Of a stretch of 64,000 nt of DNA, positions 26,119 through 35,109 are shown in pieces. The position numbers and the translations under genes were made by a program. The notes under the pieces are model-generated. The model ran no database searches, had not been told where the DNA came from, and worked only from the letters and a program-made list of their open reading frames with translations. The DNA comes from Oceanobacillus zhaokaii (GTDB lineage Bacteria; Bacillota; Bacilli; Bacillales; Amphibacillaceae). Location of the stretch: the NCBI RefSeq assembly GCF_003352005.1, contig NZ_CP024848.1, positions 1,373,001-1,437,000 on the forward strand, read 5' to 3'. Every line of letters starts with the position of its first letter. Positions within the stretch are counted from its first letter, which is position 1.

Positions 26119-27252
26119 ATGCGAGCAAAGACGAAGATTATCCATGGTGGAATTACGAATGATGAAAATACAGGTGCAGTTTCGGTACCAATTTATCAAG
26201 TAAGTACGTATAAACAGGATGGAGTTGGTAATCATCGAGGGTATGAATATTCACGTACAGGTAACCCGACAAGACATGCACTTGAAACTGTAATAGCGAA
26301 TTTGGAAAATGGTGAAGCGGGATTTGCTTTCGGATCAGGGATGGCTGCAATTACATCGATAATGATGCTATTTGATGCGGGTGACCATGTTGTAATGACT
26401 GATGATGTTTATGGCGGATCTTACCGATTGATGACAAAGGTATTAAATCGATTTAATCTTGACCATACATTTGTTGATACGAGTAATCCTCAATCTGTAG
26501 AAGCGGCAATTCAAGAAAATACAAAGGCAATTTATATTGAAACACCAACAAACCCATTATTGAAAATAACCGATTTAAAAAAGATGGCAGAAATCGCGAA
26601 GAAGCATGAACTATTATTAATCGTCGATAATACATTCGCTACGCCATATTGGCAGCAGCCTATAGATCATGGTGCAGATATTGTTCTGCATAGTGCAACG
26701 AAATACATTGGTGGTCATAGTGATGTTGTTTCAGGTTTAGTAGTTGTTAAAACGAAAGAGTTAGCTGAAAAAGTTCACTTTATCCAAAATTCCGTTGGAG
26801 CTGTACTAGGGCCACAAGATTCTTGGCTGTTAATGCGAGGTATTAAGACATTGGCATTGAGAATGGAAGCAATTGAAGCAAATACTAAGAAGATCGTTGA
26901 TTTTTTACAGGGGCATGAGAAAGTTTCCACTATTTATTACCCTGGACTTCCAAATCATCCAGGTCATGAGCTTGCAGGGAAACAGGCCACTGGATTTGGC
27001 GGAATGATTTCCTTCGATGTTGGCAGTGAGAAGACTGCAGAACAAGTACTTGAAAAAGTGAAATACTTTACCCTTGCAGAAAGTCTTGGAGCTGTCGAAA
27101 GTCTAATTTCTGTTCCAGCAAAAATGACCCATGCATCAATACCAGCAGATAGAAGACAAGAACTCGGAATTACCGATGGCTTAATTCGTGTATCTGTCGG
27201 GATTGAGGATGCAGATGATTTAATTGAAGATTTAGAGCAGGCACTACGATAA
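26119..27252 (+). CDS. mccB: Cystathionine gamma-lyase / homocysteine gamma-lyase (MccB)
   Basis: A 377-aa Cys/Met-metabolism PLP enzyme that cleaves cystathionine to cysteine, 2-oxobutyrate and ammonia. Visible are YSRTGNPTRHALE, GSGMAAIT, DNTFATPYWQQP and the PLP lysine in LHSATKYIGGHSD. ATG 26119 follows TGGAGGGAAT. It ends the yrrT-mccA-mccB operon, and a terminator follows. Confidence 0.93.
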   Translation: MRAKTKIIHGGITNDENTGAVSVPIYQVSTYKQDGVGNHRGYEYSRTGNPTRHALETVIANLENGEAGFAFGSGMAAITSIMMLFDAGDHVVMTDDVYGGSYRLMTKVLNRFNLDHTFVDTSNPQSVEAAIQENTKAIYIETPTNPLLKITDLKKMAEIAKKHELLLIVDNTFATPYWQQPIDHGADIVLHSATKYIGGHSDVVSGLVVVKTKELAEKVHFIQNSVGAVLGPQDSWLLMRGIKTLALRMEAIEANTKKIVDFLQGHEKVSTIYYPGLPNHPGHELAGKQATGFGGMISFDVGSEKTAEQVLEKVKYFTLAESLGAVESLISVPAKMTHASIPADRRQELGITDGLIRVSVGIEDADDLIEDLEQALR

Positions 27253-27263
27253 ATAATAGAGTA

Positions 27264-27293
27264 GAGGATGGCTATAATAAGCTGTCCTCTTTC
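27264..27293 (+). terminator. Terminator of the yrrT-mccAB operon
   Basis: GAGGATGGCT (27264-27273) pairs with AGCTGTCCTC (27280-27289) with wobbles, followed by TTT. Confidence 0.75.
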
Positions 27294-27336
27294 ATTTGTC
27301 TTTTGCATTAATAAATTAAAAAATGGCATCAACCAT

Positions 27337-27427
27337 AAGAACTAGAACGAGATACATAAGCGTAAGATCAAGCACGCACTTAGAACCGAGCTGCAGAAGC
27401 GCTAAGTCGAGCAAGCACACTATAGAA
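27337..27427. repeat. Repeat-like AAGC/CTAAG element of unknown type
   Basis: The stretch is richer in GC than its flanks and built of related words: ATAAGCGTAAG, AAGCACGCACTTAG, ACCGAGCTGCAG, AAGCGCTAAG, TCGAGCAAGCAC. Partial direct and inverted matches among these resemble the short intergenic elements scattered in Bacillaceae, but only one copy is in the window. The remaining part of this gap (27428-27600) shows nothing clear apart from the ribosome binding site of the next gene. Confidence 0.4.
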
Positions 27428-27604
27428 TAATTAGACTAGCATTATGACTTAAGAAAGCATGATGTTGCATCATTAGAATCTCCATTCTGAATGACGCTTT
27501 CACTTTATGCTATACTAAAAACAAAATACAATAGTGAAGCTGGACATCACGTTACAATCTAAATAAGGGAAACGTAAATACAGTTCTAATTGGAGGAAGA
27601 TTAT

Positions 27605-28972
27605 ATGAGTGAAAAAGCATTAGCATATCTTAAAGAAAATAGAGAGAATTTATTGGAGAAACTAAATGGATTTCTATCGATACCAAGTATTAGTACAGAC
27701 AGTGAGTATAAGAAAGATGTACAAGCAGCAGCGGATTTTATTGTTACATATTTAAATGCTATTGGTTTTGAGAATGTAGAAAAGCAAGAAACAGCTGGAC
27801 ATCCTCTCGTATATGCAGAATATAATCAGGCGGGACCAGAGGCACCGACTGTTTTATTCTATGGTCATTATGACGTGCAGCCCACAGACCCAATTAACGA
27901 GTGGATTAGCGATCCATTTAAACCGGAAGTAAGAGATGGCAGACTTTATGGTCGTGGAACTAGCGATGATAAAGGTCAAGTATTTATGCATCTTGCCGTA
28001 TTTGAAGCATATATGAAAACGGAAGGAAAGCTTCCACTTAATGTAAAGGTTTGTATTGAAGGGGAAGAAGAAATCGGCAGTGAGAATTTATACGAAATAT
28101 TGCAGGATAAGAAAGAGCAATTTGAGGCTGACTTTGCAGTAATTTCTGATTCAGGTATGGCTGAAACGAATCAACCAACAATTCTTTATGGATTAAAAGG
28201 CTTTACAGGTATAGAAATAACGGTTACAGGTCCGGACCATGACCTGCATTCCGGTATGTACGGTGGTGCAATTCGTAACCCTATCATGGCTTTAAACCAT
28301 ATCCTCGCATCTATGAAGAATGAAGATGAAGTGATTACTGTTGATGGTTTTTATGATGATGTAGAGCCGCTTACAGATGCTGAAAGAAAATTAATGGAGC
28401 AAGCGCCTGGTGAAGATTTTGTTGCTTCTACTGGTGCACCTTCAACTGTATCTGAAAAGGGATACACAGCGAAAGAGCACACAATGGGACGTCCTACATT
28501 TGAAATAAATGGTATTTATGGTGGATATCAAGGAGAAGGGACGAAAACGATTATTCCATCGTCGGCAACAGCAAAAATAACGTGCAGGCTTGTCCCAGGA
28601 CAAGATCCTGAGAAAATTCAGGACTTACTTGAAGCACATGTGAATAAAGTTGCACCAGCAGGAGTAATGGTTGAAGTGAAGAAGGAAAAGCTTTCTTCAA
28701 AGGCATATAAAGTGGAGCCGAACCATCCATTAATTATAAGAGCAGCTGAGAGCTATACGAAAGCATTTGGTAAGGATACGATTTTTATACGCATGGGCGG
28801 TTCCATTCCTGTAGTGGAGTGGATTGAAGCAATTTATAATATTCCTATCGTATTATTAGGCTTTGGTACACCAGAGGATCGCTTGCATTCACCAAATGAG
28901 AGCTTCCCATTAGATAGCTTTGACAAAGGCATGGAAACATTAGTGTATTACTGGGAAATGGTAAATAAATAA
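27605..28972 (+). CDS. M20-family metallopeptidase (dipeptidase type)
   Basis: A 455-aa di-zinc peptidase of the M20/CNDP-like group. Metal ligands and catalytic residues are visible: His in YGHYDVQP, bridging Asp in TSDDKGQ, the base/ligand pair in EGEEEIGSE, Asp in ISDSGM and the late His in RLHSPNE. A dimerisation (lid) domain lies between about 190 and 360. It hydrolyses dipeptides or short peptides; substrate unknown. The frame opens at TTG 27590 but that codon is inside the ribosome binding site; ATG 27605 after GGAGGAAG is the start. Confidence 0.88.
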   Translation: MSEKALAYLKENRENLLEKLNGFLSIPSISTDSEYKKDVQAAADFIVTYLNAIGFENVEKQETAGHPLVYAEYNQAGPEAPTVLFYGHYDVQPTDPINEWISDPFKPEVRDGRLYGRGTSDDKGQVFMHLAVFEAYMKTEGKLPLNVKVCIEGEEEIGSENLYEILQDKKEQFEADFAVISDSGMAETNQPTILYGLKGFTGIEITVTGPDHDLHSGMYGGAIRNPIMALNHILASMKNEDEVITVDGFYDDVEPLTDAERKLMEQAPGEDFVASTGAPSTVSEKGYTAKEHTMGRPTFEINGIYGGYQGEGTKTIIPSSATAKITCRLVPGQDPEKIQDLLEAHVNKVAPAGVMVEVKKEKLSSKAYKVEPNHPLIIRAAESYTKAFGKDTIFIRMGGSIPVVEWIEAIYNIPIVLLGFGTPEDRLHSPNESFPLDSFDKGMETLVYYWEMVNK

Positions 28973-29080
28973 TAAAACTACGTAAAATGTGTCACGGATA
29001 AAAATATGAGTAAAACGCCCTTCCCATTTCCCACTTGTTGGAATAGAGTAAAGTAGCCTTGAGAATAAGGAGGGAATGTA

Positions 29081-29203
29081 ATGGGTAGAGATGGTGGAGT
29101 AGTAGGTTACGGTTCAGGTGGATTTGCGCTTTTAGTTGTATTGTTTATTTTGTTAATTATCATTGGAACTGCTTATACAGGTGGTTACGGCGGATATTAC
29201 TAA
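29081..29203 (+). CDS. YjcZ-type small Gly/Tyr-rich sporulation peptide
   Basis: A 40-aa ORF with an ideal AAGGAGGGAA ribosome binding site: Gly-rich N-terminus (VVGYGSGGFAL), one hydrophobic span (LLVVLFILLIIIGTAYT) and a Gly/Tyr end (GGYGGYY). This is the pattern of the YjcZ/YczM family of small sporulation membrane peptides. Monocistronic with its own terminator. Confidence 0.85.
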   Translation: MGRDGGVVGYGSGGFALLVVLFILLIIIGTAYTGGYGGYY

Positions 29204-29211
29204 TATGTAAT

Positions 29212-29246
29212 AAAGATGCAGTGGGGAGACCCTACTGCATCTTTTA
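29212..29246 (+). terminator. Terminator of the yjcZ-type gene
   Basis: AAAGATGCAGTGGG (from 29212) pairs with CCC-ACTGCATCTTT (29230-29244) around a GAGA loop with one bulged T, followed by more Ts. Confidence 0.88.
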
Positions 29247-29411
29247 TATGGTAATAATTCTAACTAATTGATGCGTATACATAAGAAGTGATGATTCATT
29301 ACCGTTTCTCACTCTCTATCCGCATAACATAAAATGGAAAAAATATGATAAACTTAAGGGTGGCTATTAATGAAATAATGAAATGGACATAGTATAAAGG
29401 GTATGAATTTT

Positions 29412-29495
29412 GGTAGCTAAGAAAGTATAACGACTTTCTTACTGCATAAGTGCAACTAAGGCTTTCACCGAAAAGCTTGACCTTAGTTACTAAGC
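29412..29495 (+). repeat. Dispersed intergenic element, copy B
   Basis: Near-consensus copy: GTAGCTAAGAAAGT..ACTTTCTTACTGC, the core CATAAGTGCAACTAAGGC, TTTCACCGAAAAGCTTG and CCTTAGTTACTAAG. The closing CTTAGTTACTAAG can pair back on AACTAAGG. It sits in the 5' region of map, 20 bases before the start codon. Confidence 0.88.
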
Positions 29496-29515
29496 AATAG
29501 AAAGGAAGAAATTAG

Positions 29516-30274
29516 ATGATTACACGAAAGAGTAAACGTGAGATTGACCAAATGCTAGCAGCAGGAAAAGTTCTTGTAAAATGTCATAAAGAAATTGCAA
29601 AAATGATTAAACCCGGGATCACAACAATGGAAATCGATGCATTTGTTGAAGATTTTTTAGCGAAGCATGATGCGACGCCAGAACAAAAAGGCTATAACGG
29701 TTTTCCTGGTTCTATTTGTGCATCGATTAACGATGAAATATGCCACGGCTTTCCACGTGATGAACAACTAAAGGATGGCGATTTGGTAACCATTGATATT
29801 GTTGTTAACTTACATGGTGGTCTTGCAGACTCTGCGTGGACATATGCAGTTGGTGAAATTGATGAAGCTGGTAAGCGATTAATGGAAGTTACGAAAGAAT
29901 CGCTTTATAAAGGGATTGAGCAAGCGCAAGTAGGCAATCGCATTGGTGATATTGGTCACGCGATACAAACATATGCTGAGGGTGAAGGCTTTTCTGTTGT
30001 TCGTGACTTCACTGGTCATGGAATCGGACCGACAATTCATGAAGACCCACATATTCCTCATTATGGCTTACCAAATAAAGGATTGCGCCTAAAAGAGGGT
30101 ATGGTGATCACCATTGAACCGATGATAAATGAAGGTGCATGGGGAAGTAAAATGGACGATAACGGTTGGACAGCAAGAACGATTGATAAAGGACGATCCG
30201 CTCAATATGAACATCAAATTGCAATAACAAAAGATGGTCCATTAATCATAACCGATCAGGACAGCAGAGATTAA
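29516..30274 (+). CDS. map: Methionine aminopeptidase, type I
   Basis: Removes the initiator Met from nascent proteins. The 252-aa protein has the M24 pita-bread fold with its five metal ligands: Asp in VTIDIVV, Asp in GLADSAWT, His in FTGHGIGPTIHE, Glu in ITIEPMI and Glu in QYEHQIA. It is a stand-alone gene away from the ribosomal cluster, where Bacillaceae often keep another copy, so this may be the second enzyme. ATG follows GAAAGGAAG, just after repeat copy B. Confidence 0.92.
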   Translation: MITRKSKREIDQMLAAGKVLVKCHKEIAKMIKPGITTMEIDAFVEDFLAKHDATPEQKGYNGFPGSICASINDEICHGFPRDEQLKDGDLVTIDIVVNLHGGLADSAWTYAVGEIDEAGKRLMEVTKESLYKGIEQAQVGNRIGDIGHAIQTYAEGEGFSVVRDFTGHGIGPTIHEDPHIPHYGLPNKGLRLKEGMVITIEPMINEGAWGSKMDDNGWTARTIDKGRSAQYEHQIAITKDGPLIITDQDSRD

Positions 30275-30289
30275 AAAACATAGATAAAA

Positions 30290-30326
30290 GAGGCTATCTT
30301 ATTCGAGTAAGATAGCCTCCTTTTTT
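30290..30326. terminator. Terminator of map
   Basis: AGGCTATCTTA (30291-30301) pairs perfectly with TAAGATAGCCT (30308-30318), followed by CCTTTTTT. It also lies between convergent map and nhaC. Confidence 0.92.
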
Positions 30327-30385
30327 AGAACTATGATTAGTCTTTTACTTTCCAGATATGTTAATCGTTGTTCAAAAATGAGTAA

Positions 30386-31753
30386 TTATTTACTGCTAAC
30401 TTTTCGTCCGCCAAATAAAATTGTAATGATAGGACTCAATAAGCAGAAGAAAGCAAATGGTAAATAATCCAGCACTGCAACACCCAAGACATCAGCAATG
30501 AATACGCCACAAACACTCCAAGGAACAAGCGGATTAATAACGGTTCCCGCATCCTCTAAGGTTCGTGACAACACTTTATTTGGAAGTCCGGCCTTTTCAT
30601 AAATTCCTTTATACGTTTCACCAGTTAATAAAATCGATAAATATTGTTCTCCAATCAATACATTAATTCCAATCGCTGTTGCTGCCGTTGAAATAATAAT
30701 TGATCGAATCTTTCTTAGCTTCTCCTGGAACGAAGACAGAATACTGGGGATTATTCCTGTAACAAATAATAGCCCCCCGAAACCAAGTGCTAACAATACA
30801 AGTGAGATAGTGAAGAACATACTGCTAATGCCACCTTTGGTCAGCAGCTCATTAACTGGTTCAAAGCTTGTTCTGCCAACATAGCCATTAAACCAAATCG
30901 ACCAGATTTCTGACCAGCTAAAATCATTAACAACCCACGCTAGTACGGTTGCAGACAAGCTACTGATTGCCAGCGAGATAAAGCCAGATAGCTTGAAAAT
31001 TGTACAACAAACAAGAATGAGCAATGGTATCCATGATGTCCAACTAATTAAATTGGTTGAAAGCAATGCATCCTGATATTCCAGTACATTTTGTGGTGAT
31101 GCCGTCTGATCTGGGGATAAGATGACATAAATGATAAACGAAATAATAAATGCAGGAATAGTAGTCAAACTAATATGCTTAATATGTTCAAATAAATCAA
31201 CCCCGACAATATTAGATGCAAGACTTGTTGTATCGGACAGTGGTGACATTTTATCACCGAAAAATGCACCTGATACAATTGCACCAGCAGTAATAACTAG
31301 TGAAGCATCCATTGCACTTGCTATCCCAATAAATGCAACTCCAACCGTTGCAGTAGTTGTCAACGAGCTACCAAGTGAAACCCCTATAATCGCTGTAGTA
31401 GCAAAAACGATACCGTAAAACCAAGTTCCACTAATAAGAGAAAAACCAGTATTAATTAATGCAGGAACTGTGCCACTAATCATCCAGCTACTAATGAGTA
31501 CACCGATGAGGAAAAATAGAAATATAGCTCCCATTCCAGAACTAGCACCAGCAATCATAGCACCTTCTAATGATTTAAACGAGATTCGACGAATGATGCC
31601 ATATGCAATTAATAGGAGGATTCCTAGTAATATCGGGATATGTGGAACAGTTTCCAATCCGATAATAAAGTAACTAATTAAACCTACAATGATGAAAAAG
31701 AAAATTAACGATTCACTTAATCTTGGATTATGTCTTGGTGTGATTGGAAACAT
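30386..31753 (-). CDS. nhaC: NhaC-family Na+/H+ antiporter, T-box controlled
   Basis: A 455-aa membrane protein with about 11-12 spans and the NhaC motifs GVSLGSSLTTTATVGVAFIG, GAFFGDKMSPLSDTTSLAS and GINVLIGEQYLSILLTGE. NhaC-family members exchange Na+ for protons or for organic ions. Because a T-box riboswitch precedes it, its physiological substrate is probably an amino acid or its metabolism; tyrosine has been suggested for T-box-linked NhaC members. The frame extends to 31789, but ATG 31753 follows AAAGGAGGAG and is the start. Confidence 0.88.
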   Translation of the reverse strand: MFPITPRHNPRLSESLIFFFIIVGLISYFIIGLETVPHIPILLGILLLIAYGIIRRISFKSLEGAMIAGASSGMGAIFLFFLIGVLISSWMISGTVPALINTGFSLISGTWFYGIVFATTAIIGVSLGSSLTTTATVGVAFIGIASAMDASLVITAGAIVSGAFFGDKMSPLSDTTSLASNIVGVDLFEHIKHISLTTIPAFIISFIIYVILSPDQTASPQNVLEYQDALLSTNLISWTSWIPLLILVCCTIFKLSGFISLAISSLSATVLAWVVNDFSWSEIWSIWFNGYVGRTSFEPVNELLTKGGISSMFFTISLVLLALGFGGLLFVTGIIPSILSSFQEKLRKIRSIIISTAATAIGINVLIGEQYLSILLTGETYKGIYEKAGLPNKVLSRTLEDAGTVINPLVPWSVCGVFIADVLGVAVLDYLPFAFFCLLSPIITILFGGRKVSSK

Positions 31754-31790
31754 GAATGCTCCTCCTTTAAAATTTGATCTCTGTGACATA

Positions 31791-32017
31791 AAAAAGGCTC
31801 CGTCCCTGTGAAAAGGGACGAAGCCTAACTCCGCGTTACCACCCTAGTTGATAAAATAATAATTAAATTATTTCATCCACTTATTGATACAACCCATTAA
31901 ACAAAATGTGTAATTCAACTATGTTCTGCCAAAGCTTTCACCAGCCGCTTTGTCTCTATTACTGCTCAAAAATAATCTACTTAGCATTCTTGGATTTCAT
32001 TATGCAATTATATGTTA
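31791..32017 (-). ncRNA. T-box riboswitch leader of nhaC
   Basis: On the minus strand the canonical T-box word AGGGTGGTAACGCGG occupies 31845-31831, followed by a strong terminator, AGGCTTCGTCCC paired with GGGACGGAGCCT and then TTTTTT (31826-31790). Upstream, Stem I features are present: AGTA near its 5' side, AGAGAC and GCGGCTGGTGAAAGC. The specifier region reads GAATTACAC (31916-31908), readable as UAC (Tyr) or UUA (Leu). Uncharged cognate tRNA would favour the antiterminator and switch nhaC on. Confidence 0.92.
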
Positions 32018-32023
32018 GTATAG

Positions 32024-32053
32024 ACTATACAACCACAACATCTCATTTGTCAA
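32024..32053 (-). promoter_or_regulatory. Sigma-A promoter of the T-box/nhaC transcript
   Basis: On the minus strand TTGACA (32053-32048), 18-base spacer, TATAGT (32029-32024). Transcription would start near 32017, just before the T-box leader. Confidence 0.75.
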
Positions 32054-32066
32054 CAGGTTATTTTTT

Positions 32067-32158
32067 TGCAGTAAAGAAAGTATAACCGTATTTCTTTCTG
32101 CATAAGTGCAACTAAGGCATTCCCCTAAAGGCTTGGCAAATGACAAGTTTTCTAATAC
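32067..32158 (+). repeat. Dispersed intergenic element, copy C
   Basis: GCAGTAAAGAAAGT..TTTCTTTCTGC, then the intact core CATAAGTGCAACTAAGGC, CCTAAAGGCTTGGC and AAGTTTTCTAATA. It lies between the T-box promoter and azlC, about 70 bases before azlC. Confidence 0.85.
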
Positions 32159-32230
32159 CAATATCTATTCAATTATCAAATATTTCGTTATAATGAGTTT
32201 AATTTTTATGCAAAGAAGGGAGGCCAGGCA

Positions 32231-32959
32231 GTGGAAGGAAATGCTTTAAAGAGTAAAGGAAAAACCAATGCTATGCATATGGCCCAAAGAGGGATTATCA
32301 CTGGATTTCCAATTATGCTAGGGTACTTACCAGTGGCGATTACATATGGTGTTTTAGCGAAGCAAGCTGGGATGACTTTGCTTGAAATTGGCTTAATGAG
32401 TCTAATGGTATATGCAGGTGCAGCGCAATTCATGGCGGTTAATATGATAGCGGTTGGTACGGGGATAGCAGAAATTGTGATTGCAACCTTTGTATTGAAT
32501 TTTCGCCATTTTGTGATGAGTTTGTCATTTATGAATCAAGTACGTGGTATAGCATTAAGATGGAAACTACCGCTAGGTCTTGGGTTAACGGATGAATCCT
32601 TTGCAGTATCAGCAATGAATCCAGATGAAGGAAAGAAGGAAAACGGTGTTCTTTTCTATGCAATGATATTTATAATTGCATATTTGTCATGGTTTGTTGG
32701 ATCCATATTGGGGGGGATCCTTGGTGATGTAATCCCAGAAAATCTGAGTCAAAGTATGGGAATTGCGCTCTATGCGATGTTTATCGGTTTATTAGTTCCA
32801 TCAGTTAAAAAAAATATCAAAGTTGGCCTAATCGCTATTTTATCAATGTTAATCAATGTGCTTTGTATCCAGATTGGCTTTAGCACTGGTTGGGCAATTG
32901 TACTTGGTACGGTCATAGGTGGAATGAGTGGTATTATTTTGTTGAAGGAGGATGAATGA
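32231..32959 (+). CDS. azlC: Branched-chain amino acid exporter subunit AzlC
   Basis: The large subunit of the AzlCD (LIV-E) exporter, 242 aa with about 7 spans. Landmarks: GFPIMLGYLPVAITYGVLAKQAG, YAGAAQFMAV and LNFRHFVMSLSF. In B. subtilis AzlCD exports branched-chain amino acids and analogues. GTG 32231 follows AAGGGAGG; the last 4 bases overlap azlD. Confidence 0.92.
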   Translation: MEGNALKSKGKTNAMHMAQRGIITGFPIMLGYLPVAITYGVLAKQAGMTLLEIGLMSLMVYAGAAQFMAVNMIAVGTGIAEIVIATFVLNFRHFVMSLSFMNQVRGIALRWKLPLGLGLTDESFAVSAMNPDEGKKENGVLFYAMIFIIAYLSWFVGSILGGILGDVIPENLSQSMGIALYAMFIGLLVPSVKKNIKVGLIAILSMLINVLCIQIGFSTGWAIVLGTVIGGMSGIILLKEDE

Positions 32960-33252
32960 TGATACTGCTAATTATTTTAGGGATGTCACTCGTTACGATA
33001 ATACCGAGAATTATTCCGGCCTTTGTAGTAGAGAAGCTGCAATTTAAACCATGGGTGAATCGATGGTTAGGGGCAATTCCTTATGCTGCATTAGGGGCAT
33101 TAATATTCCCGGGAATATTATTTGTCGTTCCAAACGAACAAATTATTGGGATTGTTGGGGGGCTTGTTGCAATTATTATCGCATCTCTAGGATTAAATGT
33201 GGTGTTTGTTGTTATTGGTGCAATATTAACTGTATTTTTATTAACGTTGTGA
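32956..33252 (+). CDS. azlD: Branched-chain amino acid exporter subunit AzlD
   Basis: The small partner of AzlC, 98 aa with about 4 spans (MSLVTIIPRIIPAFVVEKLQF; PYAALGALIFPGIL). The ATGA overlap with azlC and AAGGAGGATG upstream show coupled translation. Confidence 0.92.
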   Translation: MMILLIILGMSLVTIIPRIIPAFVVEKLQFKPWVNRWLGAIPYAALGALIFPGILFVVPNEQIIGIVGGLVAIIIASLGLNVVFVVIGAILTVFLLTL

Positions 33253-33393
33253 GAGAAATAAAGAGGAGATAGATAATTTGTTACTTAATGAAACTTTCAG
33301 ACATTTTCCTCTCAAAAAAAAAGAATAATAAGGAGAGAAAACCCGCGAATAGGCCATACTAATGAAGAATACATTGAAAGGTGGGAACCTATT

Positions 33394-34053
33394 ATGCACT
33401 TAGAGTGGTTTGACAGAGTATGTGGTGAGTTGCAGGATAGCCTGAATTCAATTTGTGAGAAATATGATGAAAATGGCAGAATGTTAATAGAACGAGGGGC
33501 TAAGCATCCGAGAATAGATTTCTTTACGGATAACGAAAAAGATGACCGAGATTATTTCTGCTCCCTTTTCTTCGATCCGCATAATGAGGAATTTTATATC
33601 CAGACAGTCGACCCAGAGTATGGCCATATTAGCAAGGTATTGCTTGAGGATATAGAGGATATTATTGATGCAGTTCACCAATGCTTCCATGAGTACATGG
33701 AAGATGAGGACGCTATTTCCGAAGTGGAAATAATAGATGATGGAACAGATTTTGAAGGTCTGGATGAGGTCGAGGACGAATTATTATTAGAGGAAATTGA
33801 TGTTGAATGGGAAACACCAGAGGTGACTGCTTATTATAAAGAAAATGAAGTAGAAGTATCTTACCAATTCGGCATTACAGAGGATACGGGTGAAGGTGTA
33901 ATCAAACGAATAAACCGTTCATGGACAAATGATGAGGAATTGGTTAAAGATGAAACCATTATTAAGTTCAGCAAGGAAGAAGCAAGTACATTGATTGCTA
34001 TGATTGCAAGTCATATGGATTCCATAAGTGGGATAGATGAATATATGCAATAA
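33394..34053 (+). CDS. Acidic cytoplasmic protein of unknown function
   Basis: Not recognised. A 219-aa soluble protein, strongly acidic in the middle (a run of Asp/Glu at about 100-145), with a predicted alpha/beta N-terminal half (IDFFTDNEKDDRDYFCSLFF) and a C-terminal part ending in a helix (SKEEASTLIAMIASHMDSI). No signal peptide or membrane span. ATG 33394 has AGGTGGG upstream. It has its own terminator and is separated from azlD by 140 bases, so probably its own unit. Confidence 0.75.
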   Translation: MHLEWFDRVCGELQDSLNSICEKYDENGRMLIERGAKHPRIDFFTDNEKDDRDYFCSLFFDPHNEEFYIQTVDPEYGHISKVLLEDIEDIIDAVHQCFHEYMEDEDAISEVEIIDDGTDFEGLDEVEDELLLEEIDVEWETPEVTAYYKENEVEVSYQFGITEDTGEGVIKRINRSWTNDEELVKDETIIKFSKEEASTLIAMIASHMDSISGIDEYMQ

Positions 34054-34065
34054 GTAAGGGAAGAG

Positions 34066-34093
34066 GCTGCTCAGAATGTTGAGCAGCTTTTTC
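34066..34093 (+). terminator. Terminator of the acidic protein gene
   Basis: GCTGCTCA (34066-34073) pairs with TGAGCAGC (34080-34087), followed by TTTTT. Confidence 0.88.
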
Positions 34094-34185
34094 TAGGCAG
34101 TTAATAAAGTATAAAACTCCCTTAACTGCCTAAGTGCAAGTAAGTCTATGACCGAAAGGTTTGGTTAACCCTTAGTTATCTAAGA
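34094..34185 (+). repeat. Dispersed intergenic element, copy D
   Basis: A more divergent copy: GGCAGTTAATAAAGT..CCTTAACTGCC, core CTAAGTGCAAGTAAG, ACCGAAAGGTTTGGTTAA and CCTTAGTTATCTAAG. In hairpin 1 both arms differ from other copies yet still pair (GGCAGTTAA with TTAACTGCC), i.e. compensated changes. It lies between convergent genes. Confidence 0.8.
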
Positions 34186-34236
34186 GTCATTCCGATTAAA
34201 TGAGATACTATCATTATCTACTAGCATACTGGGCTC

Positions 34237-35109
34237 TTACTGTTTTAAATATGGTTCAATATGGATATGTGCATGATAAATACTATATTTATTCGCTAGT
34301 TGATTTTCAATTCTTACCGTAATTTCATGACTTTCTTCCACATTTAATGTAGGCTCTACTCGAATCGTCACATCGACTAGTGTTTGATTTCCGTGGAGCC
34401 TGCCTTTAACGTCAACTACCTCTTTCACATCCCGATCTTTAAGAACACTTTCCTTAATCTTGTCGAGTTGTTTTTCATCAAATCCATCAGTAAGTGCATA
34501 GGTAGCTTCTTTGAAAATATCCCAGGCAGTAATACAGATAATAATACCAACAATCAATCCTGCTAAAGGATCGAGCCAATATAAGCCAAATTGTGCGCCA
34601 ATAATCCCAATGAATGCACCTATACTTACAAGTGCATCAGACCGATTATCCTGGGCAGCAGCATATAATGCACGGCTGTCAATTTTTTTAGAAAGATTTA
34701 GATTGTAACGGTACACTATAAACATAATTAGCGCAGCACCTAAAGCTGTCCAAGCGGTTAATAAATCAGGCTGTGAACTTTCGTCAGCAATAATATTTAG
34801 AAAAGTATCTATGATTACCTGGATTCCAATAATCATCATAATAAATGCGGCAAATAGTGATGCAATTGTTTCTGCGCGATAGTGTCCATAATGATGGTCT
34901 TCATCTGGTGGTTTCCTTGAGATTTTTAAGCCAACTAATATAGCTATTGATGCAACAACATCTGTTGCATTATTTAATCCATCTGCACGTAATGCATCCG
35001 AATTACCAAATTGTGCAATGAGTAATTTCATTATTGATAGGAATACATACGCAATAATACTTATCCATGCACCTTTTTCTCCCATTTTTAAGTTCTCTCT
35101 GTGATTCAT
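34237..35109 (-). CDS. Cation diffusion facilitator, manganese exporter type (MneS/YeaB-like)
   Basis: A 290-aa CDF transporter: six spans followed by a cytoplasmic dimerisation domain (about 210-290). Metal-site residues appear in ADGLNNATDV (span 2) and DNRSDALVSIG (span 5); the HHYGHYRAET motif follows span 2. It closely resembles B. subtilis YeaB (MneS), a Mn2+ exporter in which DxxxD sites select manganese. ATG 35109 with AGGAACGA upstream. Confidence 0.85.
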   Translation of the reverse strand: MNHRENLKMGEKGAWISIIAYVFLSIMKLLIAQFGNSDALRADGLNNATDVVASIAILVGLKISRKPPDEDHHYGHYRAETIASLFAAFIMMIIGIQVIIDTFLNIIADESSQPDLLTAWTALGAALIMFIVYRYNLNLSKKIDSRALYAAAQDNRSDALVSIGAFIGIIGAQFGLYWLDPLAGLIVGIIICITAWDIFKEATYALTDGFDEKQLDKIKESVLKDRDVKEVVDVKGRLHGNQTLVDVTIRVEPTLNVEESHEITVRIENQLANKYSIYHAHIHIEPYLKQ

